DNA of 64,000 nt from Mucilaginibacter sp. UR6-11 (GTDB lineage Bacteria; Bacteroidota; Bacteroidia; Sphingobacteriales; Sphingobacteriaceae). The stretch covers positions 992,001 to 1,056,000 of the forward strand of contig NZ_JAJIWO010000001.1 in NCBI RefSeq assembly GCF_020880695.1, given 5' to 3'. A program made the translations under genes and the position numbers. Of this stretch, positions 44,282 to 50,983 are shown in pieces. Position 1 is the first letter of the stretch. Every line of letters begins with the position of its first letter. The notes beneath the pieces were generated by a model. The model was not told the origin of the DNA. It ran no database searches and saw only the letters and a program-made list of their open reading frames with translations.

Positions 44282-45421
44282 ATGCTGTCAGAACCAACCT
44301 ATATAGCTGCGCGCATGGTAGCTGCTACCATTGAGGCACATTTTGCCACCCATTTGGCTGCAGCAAGCGCACAGGGTGCAATAAACCTTGCCGACGAACC
44401 ACAGGCGCCAATTATTGAGGCCATTATTGACGTAGCATTTTGGGCCAGCTTGCGTAAAGAAGAAGGGCATCCGCCAAAAATATCTATCGCGCTGTTACAG
44501 CCCGGGCAGGCCAGCCAACCGCTGATATTTGGTAACCGCATACGGCTTACTCCGCATAATCTTACTAAACTGGCTCCGGCAGTTGAAAGCCCCGGAATAC
44601 ACCTTGGCGTTTGGTTTGAAAACGATGAGCTGTATGTGTGGGGTACTACCCTTGCCATACCGGGTATTTGTTTTGTGCTGGAAGTTATTGAGCCGGGCCT
44701 GCTGGTAATAAAACATAGCCGGACTGATGGTTTTGGCAAATTTGTGAACATAGCGGTACTTAAAGGGGACGAAATCAAAATTATTGACGAGCAAAATACC
44801 GGATTACAAAATTGTCCCGCCCTGATAGATTCCCTGCTGGGGATGCCGAATCCGTTTGCTGACGGATCTGTAAACATTATGGTTGAACTGGCTGCGTCCA
44901 TGCGCATACATGGCCGCGGCGGGCTGGTATTGATAATACCCGAGCATTCAGGCCAATGGCAGCAATCTATCGTCCACCCCATAACTTACCCGGTGGTACC
45001 TACGTTTAAGGGTATTACCAGGTTGATGAAACAGGATAAATGCGATAGGTCAAAAACCGACTGGCAGGAGGCACTGCTGCGGGCGATAGATATCATTGGT
45101 GGCTTCACCGCGGTTGATGGCGCCACCATTATCAATCGTAATTATGAATTGCTGGCATTCGGTGCAAAAATTGCACGTTCAGGCATGAGCTCGCCCGTTG
45201 ATCAGATCATTACTACCGAACCCGTGATGGATGGCGGACCTGTGCTGATGCATCCCAGCCAAAACGGCGGCACCCGACACCTGGCAGCTGCCCAGTTTGT
45301 GTTTGACCAGCGGGACGCCATAGCGCTGGTGGCTTCACAGGATGGCAGGTTTACTATTTTCGCCTGGTCACCAATATTAGAGATGGTGCACGCGCACCGG
45401 ATTGATATCTTGTTATTGTAA
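44282..45421 (+). CDS. DACNV-type sensor with diadenylate-cyclase-like domain
   Basis: This 379-residue protein has an N-terminal domain (about 1-180) of unknown fold and a C-terminal DisA_N-like domain. The latter has VELAASMRIHGRGGLVLIIP, GGFTAVDGATIINRNYELLAFGAKI (DGA motif; VDGATII) and GGTRHLAAAQFVFD (GTRH motif) before ALVASQDGRFTIFAW. These are the ATP-binding signatures of diadenylate cyclases, which make c-di-AMP; the second Arg of RHR is Leu here. Burroughs and colleagues named DACNV domains as probable sensors fused to DAC domains; I match it by layout. No GdpP or CdaR partner is near. It is cytoplasmic, with no signal peptide. Confidence 0.65.
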   Translation: MLSEPTYIAARMVAATIEAHFATHLAAASAQGAINLADEPQAPIIEAIIDVAFWASLRKEEGHPPKISIALLQPGQASQPLIFGNRIRLTPHNLTKLAPAVESPGIHLGVWFENDELYVWGTTLAIPGICFVLEVIEPGLLVIKHSRTDGFGKFVNIAVLKGDEIKIIDEQNTGLQNCPALIDSLLGMPNPFADGSVNIMVELAASMRIHGRGGLVLIIPEHSGQWQQSIVHPITYPVVPTFKGITRLMKQDKCDRSKTDWQEALLRAIDIIGGFTAVDGATIINRNYELLAFGAKIARSGMSSPVDQIITTEPVMDGGPVLMHPSQNGGTRHLAAAQFVFDQRDAIALVASQDGRFTIFAWSPILEMVHAHRIDILLL

Positions 45422-45475
45422 ACCGCCCCGGATCGTCCGTGAAATTTTAAAGTTGCCCCTTTAAGAGCAAAAGAC

Positions 45476-45564
45476 CGGTAGAAAAAAATTAAAAACCGTC
45501 AGCCTTAGCGCGTACAGGTAAGAATACCTGAGGCAACTGACAAATCTCTTAATTTTTTCTACCG
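45476..45564. other. Structured inverted-repeat element between convergent genes
   Basis: An outer stem of 16 bp (CGGTAGAAAAAAATTAA with TTAATTTTTTCTACCG, one bulge) encloses GTCAG/CTGAC and GCCT/AGGC helices and an inner hairpin CAGGTA-AGAA-TACCTG. All four helices are nested in one 89-base unit. It could be a bidirectional terminator for the convergent DAC-like and SRPBCC genes, a structured RNA, or a small mobile element with terminal inverted repeats. I know no family that fits. Confidence 0.6.
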
Positions 45565-45610
45565 AACTTATATCCCTATGGACTTGTGAAGGCGCGTCCA
45601 AACGGTAGTC

Positions 45611-46039
45611 TTAATCTTTTTCTACATAATTTTTCAAACCAGTACCGGTAACATAGGTCCAGCCTTTGGCAAAACTTGTTCTGGCAAATGATGGATTATC
45701 CTGCGGGAAGGTTTCTAATCCGGTATGGGTGAGTTTAATGCGGGTTTTATCGCCTTCCTCAAATAGCTCCCAGGTTACCAGCGAGTCGCCCGGAAATTCT
45801 TCATAGCGCCACGAATGCGATAGTTTTTTAAGCGGCACCACTTCCGTAATAACACACCTGTGCCAAAAAGTAACGCCTTTATCTGTCCCGCTAAAGCGGA
45901 AGGTAAAACCAACCTCGGGCTTAAAATCATCAACATCAAAATACCACTCTTTCATTTTGGCCTTGTCGGTAATGGCGCTCCATACGCGCTCAACCGGCGC
46001 GTTGTAGGTTTGTTCAATAACAAATGGTTCTGTCGTCAT
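45611..46039 (-). CDS. SRPBCC (AHSA1-like) protein, paralogue 2
   Basis: This 142-residue START-like/AHSA1 domain protein has VIEQTYNAPVERVWSAITD, MKEWYFDVDDFKPEVGFTFRF and the C-terminal helix WTYVTGTGLKNYVEK. The family has a hydrophobic ligand cavity; function is unknown. It is 17 bases downstream of its paralogue and third in an ArsR-led operon, so it should be derepressed with that regulator. The pair shares most of its motifs (VIE.TYN, WYF/WFF, DDFKPEVGF), pointing to tandem duplication. Confidence 0.88.
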   Translation of the reverse strand: MTTEPFVIEQTYNAPVERVWSAITDKAKMKEWYFDVDDFKPEVGFTFRFSGTDKGVTFWHRCVITEVVPLKKLSHSWRYEEFPGDSLVTWELFEEGDKTRIKLTHTGLETFPQDNPSFARTSFAKGWTYVTGTGLKNYVEKD

Positions 46040-46056
46040 ATCGTAATAGCTGTTTA

Positions 46057-46479
46057 TTATTTGTTTAAGAAATCATCAAGTTTACCGGCAAGATAGGTCC
46101 AGCCACCCAGGAATTTTTCGCGGGCATACATAGGGCTGCCTTTGGCAATTTCGGCCAGTTGGCTATGGGTTAATACTAACCTGGTTTTATCTCCCTCATC
46201 AAATAATTCAAACGTAACCAACGACTCCTGCGGGTAATCTTTATAGATCATTGAATAAGCCAGTTTTTTACCGGGGATGACCTCTTTAATCACGCTTTCA
46301 TGTACAACCCTGGTGCCATTATCATTGCCTGAAAAGCTAAAGGCAAACCCGACCTCGGGTTTAAAGTCTTCCAGTTGAAAGAACCACTGGTTTATTTTAT
46401 TGATGTCTGTCAGCGCCTGCCATACCTTATCCGCAGGTACGTTATAAGTGCGCTCTATTACAATAGGCTCTGTGTTCAT
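46057..46479 (-). CDS. SRPBCC (AHSA1-like) protein, paralogue 1
   Basis: The product has 140 residues and the same fold as the next gene: IVIERTYNVPADKVWQALTD, INQWFFQLEDFKPEVGFAFSF and a C-terminal helix FLGGWTYLAGKLDDFL. It is the second gene of the operon, 25 bases after arsR, and is the likely partner of the paralogue in binding a small hydrophobic molecule. No catalytic residues are known for the family. Spacing and strand point to one transcript. Confidence 0.88.
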   Translation of the reverse strand: MNTEPIVIERTYNVPADKVWQALTDINKINQWFFQLEDFKPEVGFAFSFSGNDNGTRVVHESVIKEVIPGKKLAYSMIYKDYPQESLVTFELFDEGDKTRLVLTHSQLAEIAKGSPMYAREKFLGGWTYLAGKLDDFLNK

Positions 46480-46504
46480 AACTTTCTGTTTGATTTTTTA
46501 TTGA

Positions 46505-46828
46505 TTATTTCTTTTTAGTTTGTTGTTCTTTATCCAGAAAAGCGCCCAAAGCATCCAGTTTTTCGGTCCAGAATTTTTGATATCTGGCGGTCCAGTCGGC
46601 CACTTGTTTTAGCTTTCCAAAATCGGCATGGCAATAGCGTTCGCGTCCCTGCTGGGTTATGGTTACCAGGCCGCACTCTGTCAATATCTTTATGTGTTTG
46701 GATATGGCCGGTCGGCTGATGGCAAACTGATCAGCAACATTGTTCAAATTCAATGATTGTTGCGCCAGCATCCCGATGATCTCTCTACGGGTTGGATCGG
46801 CAATAGCCTGGAAAACGTCTCTTCTCAT
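46505..46828 (-). CDS. ArsR/SmtB-family transcriptional repressor
   Basis: This 107-residue winged-helix repressor has AIADPTRREIIGML, then the recognition region NVADQFAISRPAISKHIKIL and a wing LVTITQQGRERYCH. The metal-binding Cys motif (CVC) of ArsR is not present; the single Cys are in GLV/RYC contexts. It therefore probably senses a small molecule rather than arsenic. It is first in the operon with two SRPBCC genes. Two identical-arm palindromes over its promoter at 46848-46889 are the likely autoregulatory operators. Confidence 0.92.
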   Translation of the reverse strand: MRRDVFQAIADPTRREIIGMLAQQSLNLNNVADQFAISRPAISKHIKILTECGLVTITQQGRERYCHADFGKLKQVADWTARYQKFWTEKLDALGAFLDKEQQTKKK

Positions 46829-46847
46829 ATATAAACCGGCATAATAA

Positions 46848-46894
46848 GTAACCGTTCGGTTACAAATATATAAGTAACCATTTGGTTACGCAAA
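46848..46894 (-). promoter_or_regulatory. ArsR-operon promoter with two palindromic operators
   Basis: On the minus strand, TTTG at 46894-46891, a 20-base spacer and TATATTTG at 46870-46863 form a good Bacteroidota promoter. GTAACCATTTGGTTAC (46874-46889) fills the spacer. GTAACCGTTCGGTTAC (46848-46863) covers the start-site region. Both have GTAACC-N4-GGTTAC arms, 26 bases apart. A repressor on these sites should block polymerase, and the adjacent ArsR protein is the obvious candidate. Confidence 0.82.
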
Positions 46895-47102
46895 TTTATT
46901 TTAAAATTTATTGGCGAATGCTTCTGCTCCCCGCAGGGACGGGCTTCAATTTAAAGTGACATCTTGAACAAGCAAATGCGATAAATACGATTGAAAGTAC
47001 AGACTTTGGATATTTCGATTTGGAACGCCCGTTGTGTTGGTCCGGATTTAGTCTGCCACTCTTCCGCAAGTGAGAGCGGAGGATCACATAGATTAACTGG
47101 TA

Positions 47103-48995
47103 TTACTTCTTCTCCTTAGCAGCGTCGGGGTTTTCTTTCAGATAAATGCGGTATAGCTCAAAGAAATCCGGTGCGCTCAGCAGCTCTATTTTAGGATCCA
47201 GCTTTTTAAGTTCGGCAACTACCTGCACGTACCACGACGGGCTTTTCAAAATATTGCGGAACCAATGGAAAGGAACCCCGCGTTTATGAACACGATCATA
47301 AATGATCCGGGCGGCTTCAACCGGGTCCTGGTTAACGTCTTCATCTGATCGCAGTACCGGCATATTACCATGCAATGAAGTCAGGGGTACCTTTTGCGGC
47401 ACAATACCGTTAGGGCTAAATGCAGCGTAGGCATCAAGCCCCTTTTGGTTCAGCGGCGGCGCCTGGCCGTCAATAATAAACCCGGTAATAGTCAGGCCCC
47501 ATTGCTGGTAGTAGGGTTTGTTATGCGCTACCCAGGCATCCACACCATCGGGCAGGCCGGATAACGGCCGGGGGGCCTGCAGCATTCCAGGCATTAAATA
47601 ACCGGCGCCATTATCCGCAGCAGCAAAATAATCATTGGGCGTAGCGGTTTCGCGCCGGTAATCCAGGGCCATCGGCACCCGCTCGGCCAGTACCGGGCTA
47701 ATGCTCCACATCATGGGTACTTTGCCCCGGTTCGGATCATCCCAAAGCGTTGGGGTGGTTTGCGATACCCACGATGACGCGTCATAATCACCCACATAAA
47801 AAATAATGAAGTTGCGGCCTTTATAATCAATTTTACCATCAGCTGTCAAATAACCCTTGCCGGTTAACTGCGCTTTGGTTACCCAATTCTGCTTATACTC
47901 TTTTTTAAGCGGGAAATGCTGCCAGAACGACGCATTAGCCAACGCGCCATATCCAATAGCATCGGCATCCTTAAATGCATTGTAAGCGCTGATAATGCGC
48001 GAGTATTCCCACTCGGTTGCCACATCTTCATGGCTACCTTTGGCATGTCTGGTATATTTAAATGCCCACGGCGGGAAACCGCCCAGGTAAGCATAACCAC
48101 CTTTGTTTTGCTTATATGCCGCCAGCAATAATTCTTTTAAGGTATTAACATCTGTACCCGGCGTTTGCGTCAGGTCGTCGGTGGCAGCTTCATCTGCCCA
48201 GGGGCTCAGATCAAAAAAGAAACCGCGACGGCTGATGAAAAAATCATGGTTTGACAGCGTATGATGGTTGCGATTAGCCAGGAAAGGATTTTTCAACCAC
48301 TGCTGATCGATATAATAAGCGCCATAGCTGGTATTGACCTTACCGGTTTTCATGTACTTCTCTAAAAACCATAGATAGGCGTCGTTTTTTGCCGAACCGC
48401 TGGATACTCGGGTTGTACCGGGGATAGTACCCTTGCCAGTAAAAAGAGATGAACCGCCGGCATTTACCAAACTAACACGCACCGGGATTTTTGGGCCGCC
48501 GGTGATTATTTGCGAATAAAGGCTGTTGGGGCCGGTATCATATCTCACCACAATTAAATCCTCTGCGCCAGCCACTGACGATGCTACGTTACTGGTAGCC
48601 GGCACGTTTGGATCATAAACAACGGCGCCCCTGATCTTATTTTTATAGGCGGCTATTACATCAGCTACATTTTTATAGACGAGGGTATCGCGCCTGCTCA
48701 GCCATTTGCCTGGCGCACGGTATTTGTTCCACCAGTAGCGGTCTATATCGGCATTGGCGTTCTTTATCAGGAAAATATATAATTGCGGTCTATCCCGGTT
48801 AACAATGCCCTGCAGCGAGGCAATGGTGTGGGTATAATCCCATGCATTGTTTATGGCTTGCTGGTCGCCTTGCTGAACCTGCAGTGTAAAGCCCAGGTCC
48901 AACAAACCTATAGCTGGTAATTTTTTTGATTGAGCAAAAGAATTGGTAATGCAGGCAGCAATAAGCAGGCAAACTGCAAGGGCATATTTTTTCAT
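47103..48995 (-). CDS. Secreted GxGYxYP-family protein
   Basis: This 630-residue protein has a Sec signal (LLIAACITNSFAQ). The family motif appears as NGAGYLMPG near residue 465 (GxGYxxPG, Met in place of Tyr). Other segments include VVYDPNVPATSNVASSVAG, YLGGFPPWAFKYTRHAKGSHED and GRNFIIFYVGDYDASSWV. The GxGYxYP domain is linked by annotation to carbohydrate-active proteins, but no activity is known to me. It is divergent from the FucP-like transporter across 209 bases, which supports a role in using a deoxysugar or related carbohydrate. Its last residues (EKK) overlap no other gene. Confidence 0.8.
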   Translation of the reverse strand: MKKYALAVCLLIAACITNSFAQSKKLPAIGLLDLGFTLQVQQGDQQAINNAWDYTHTIASLQGIVNRDRPQLYIFLIKNANADIDRYWWNKYRAPGKWLSRRDTLVYKNVADVIAAYKNKIRGAVVYDPNVPATSNVASSVAGAEDLIVVRYDTGPNSLYSQIITGGPKIPVRVSLVNAGGSSLFTGKGTIPGTTRVSSGSAKNDAYLWFLEKYMKTGKVNTSYGAYYIDQQWLKNPFLANRNHHTLSNHDFFISRRGFFFDLSPWADEAATDDLTQTPGTDVNTLKELLLAAYKQNKGGYAYLGGFPPWAFKYTRHAKGSHEDVATEWEYSRIISAYNAFKDADAIGYGALANASFWQHFPLKKEYKQNWVTKAQLTGKGYLTADGKIDYKGRNFIIFYVGDYDASSWVSQTTPTLWDDPNRGKVPMMWSISPVLAERVPMALDYRRETATPNDYFAAADNGAGYLMPGMLQAPRPLSGLPDGVDAWVAHNKPYYQQWGLTITGFIIDGQAPPLNQKGLDAYAAFSPNGIVPQKVPLTSLHGNMPVLRSDEDVNQDPVEAARIIYDRVHKRGVPFHWFRNILKSPSWYVQVVAELKKLDPKIELLSAPDFFELYRIYLKENPDAAKEKK

Positions 48996-49162
48996 AGGTA
49001 ATATAATGGTGTGCCAAATGTAGTAATTGCGGGTTAAAATATTTAATAGGGCATTTATTATGAATTGTTTAATAAAATTTGTTTTTTTGATCGTGATAAG
49101 ACCTATTGCATAACCGGCGATACCTAACCAATTTAACTGTTACCAATTATTTAATGTATATG

Positions 49163-49180
49163 ATTGCAATGTCCTGCAAT
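49163..49180. promoter_or_regulatory. Inverted repeat upstream of fucP-like gene
   Basis: ATTGCA and TGCAAT flank a six-base spacer at 49163-49180, within the 209-base gap between the divergent GxGYxYP and FucP genes. It has the size of a helix-turn-helix operator that could control both genes. No regulator gene lies beside it. Confidence 0.35.
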
Positions 49181-49204
49181 TATTTTACCCTAACCAACTA
49201 ACCA

Positions 49205-50440
49205 ATGAGCCAAAAAGCAGCTTTTACCGAGAAGAAATTTATTGTCACCTTTATTTTTGTCACCTCGCTGTTCCTGATGTGGGGTGTGCTACACGCTATG
49301 AGCGATGTACTGAACAAGCACTTTCAAAACGTTTTAAATCTATCCATCTCACAATCAGGCCTGATCCAGCTTTCTGTTTTCGGTGCCTATTTTATAATGA
49401 GTATACCGGCTGGGTTATTCATGAAGAAATACGGTTATAAAGCCGGGGTAATATTAGGATTATTGCTATTTGCCGGCGGTTTATTTTTGTTTGTGCCGGC
49501 AGCTAACGCAGCCTCTTTCATTTTTTTCAGGGTAGCTTTATTTATAGTGGGTTGCGGGATGGCAACGTTAGAAACCGTTGCGCATCCGTTTGCTGCTGCC
49601 CTTGGCGACCAGCGTAAAAGCGACCTGCGTGTAAACTTTGCGCAGACGTTTAATGCTGTTGGTACCATCATTGGCCCAACCATTGGCGCATTCTTTCTTT
49701 TAAGTGGCGATACGGTAAAGTCGACGGACCTTACTTCCGTAAAAACCTTATATGTAGCTATAGGTATTGTGGTATTGTTAATAGCCGTTGTTTTTGCGTT
49801 TTTAAAGATCCCCGCGCTGGTTGACCCACATGCAGCCGCGCCGTCTGACGATCCGGAAGCAATAAATGTAGACGTAGCCCCGACAAAAAAACTATACCAG
49901 CACAGCCACTTTGTTTGGGCCTGTGCGGCACAGTTCTTTAACGTAGCCGCTCAGGGTGGTACCTGGGCCTACTTTATCAATTATGGTGTGAGTGTTATGC
50001 ATTTCAGTGATGAAAAAGCGGGTTATTTTATGAGTTTGTTTATGGGGATGATGTTGCTTGGCCGCATAGTGGGCACGTCATTAATGACTGTTATAGCACC
50101 TAACAAACTGTTGGCCATTTTTGCTGCAGGTAATATCCTGATGTGTTTAATTGTAGCGCAACATCTGGGCTGGCCATCATATATCGCTTTATTAATGATT
50201 AATTTCTTCTTTAGTATCATGTTCCCAACCATCTTTAGTTTGGGATTAAAGAACCTGGGAAGCCATACTCAACAAGCCTCCTCATTTATTGCTATGGGCG
50301 TAGTTGGCGGCGCTGTATTCCCTTTTATTATGGGTCAAATTGCTAATCATAACGTAGCGCAGGCTTATTACTTGCCAATTATCTGCTACGCGGTTATATT
50401 TATGTTTGGCTATAAATTTTACAAAGTAAAAGTAGCATAA
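49205..50440 (+). CDS. fucP: FucP-like sugar:proton symporter (MFS)
   Basis: The product is a 411-residue MFS permease with 12 helices. Markers of the L-fucose permease group are LFLMWGVLHAMSDVLNKHF near residues 20-38 (an Asp in the first helix loop), QLSVFGAYFIMSIPAG and GCGMATLETVAHPFAAALG (Asn/Glu-type proton and sugar sites). It imports fucose or a similar deoxysugar with H+. A strong terminator follows at 50462. No fucose isomerase or kinase gene is present in the window, so the substrate stays inferred from similarity. Confidence 0.86.
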   Translation: MSQKAAFTEKKFIVTFIFVTSLFLMWGVLHAMSDVLNKHFQNVLNLSISQSGLIQLSVFGAYFIMSIPAGLFMKKYGYKAGVILGLLLFAGGLFLFVPAANAASFIFFRVALFIVGCGMATLETVAHPFAAALGDQRKSDLRVNFAQTFNAVGTIIGPTIGAFFLLSGDTVKSTDLTSVKTLYVAIGIVVLLIAVVFAFLKIPALVDPHAAAPSDDPEAINVDVAPTKKLYQHSHFVWACAAQFFNVAAQGGTWAYFINYGVSVMHFSDEKAGYFMSLFMGMMLLGRIVGTSLMTVIAPNKLLAIFAAGNILMCLIVAQHLGWPSYIALLMINFFFSIMFPTIFSLGLKNLGSHTQQASSFIAMGVVGGAVFPFIMGQIANHNVAQAYYLPIICYAVIFMFGYKFYKVKVA

Positions 50441-50461
50441 GTTTTCTATACAGTTTTTTCT

Positions 50462-50491
50462 AGCCCGGGCAAATTGCCCGGGCTTTTTTTG
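50462..50491 (+). terminator. Rho-independent terminator after fucP
   Basis: AGCCCGGGC pairs with GCCCGGGCT around AAATT, followed by seven T residues. This is a textbook terminator 21 bases after the fucP stop. Confidence 0.9.
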
Positions 50492-50530
50492 TACCAGGAA
50501 AAAATATTTTCAAAAAAATCAACCTAACTA

Positions 50531-50560
50531 TTGTTTCGTACGAAAACTTTCCTACCTTTG
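50531..50560 (+). promoter_or_regulatory. BlaI-operon promoter with palindromic operator
   Basis: TTG at 50531-50533, a 19-base gap and TACCTTTG at 50553-50560 match the Bacteroidota promoter. TTTCGTACGAAA (50534-50545), a perfect 12-bp palindrome, fills the first part of the spacer. The blaI start codon is at 50565, so the transcript should be leaderless or nearly so. A BlaI dimer on this palindrome should repress its own operon. Confidence 0.78.
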
Positions 50561-50564
50561 ATTT

Positions 50565-50972
50565 ATGGAACCCGGAAAAGAAGACAAAGCCCCTAAAACA
50601 GAACCGACAAAAGCCGAGCTGGAGATATTACAGGTATTGTGGCAGCATGGTCCAAATACTGTGCGCTTCGTTAATGACAGGCTAAATGAGCAGCGCGAGA
50701 TCAACTACACCTCAACCCTAAAGCTGATGCAGATCATGGCGGATAAAGGCATTTTGAAAAGAGACGAAAGCCAGATGAAGCACATCTATCATGTGGTTGA
50801 GGCTGAAGAAAAAACCAAGGACCATTTACTGGATCGCTTTGTTGATACCGTTTATCGCGGATCGGCAAGTAAGCTGGTAATGCAGCTATTGGGCAACAAA
50901 AAAGCATCAAAAGAAGAACTGGCCAGCATAAGGAAAATACTGGACAACATGGAAAATAACGGTAACTTTTAA
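50565..50972 (+). CDS. BlaI/MecI/CopY-family repressor
   Basis: This 135-residue repressor has the winged-helix pattern ELEILQVLWQHGPNTVRFVND, then EINYTSTLKLMQIMADKGIL (recognition) and a C-terminal dimerisation helix. The family represses beta-lactamase, mec or copper genes and is inactivated by cleavage by an M56 peptidase, which is encoded 11 bases downstream. The palindrome TTTCGTACGAAA in the promoter is the expected operator. The first 15 residues are Lys/Glu/Thr-rich. Confidence 0.93.
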   Translation: MEPGKEDKAPKTEPTKAELEILQVLWQHGPNTVRFVNDRLNEQREINYTSTLKLMQIMADKGILKRDESQMKHIYHVVEAEEKTKDHLLDRFVDTVYRGSASKLVMQLLGNKKASKEELASIRKILDNMENNGNF

Positions 50973-50983
50973 CTTAAAAGATC

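Noticed and set aside
46910-47102. GC-rich intergenic stretch after the ArsR promoter, checked for a tRNA or small RNA
   Set aside because: I could not fold it into a cloverleaf and found no convincing hairpin with a T-run.
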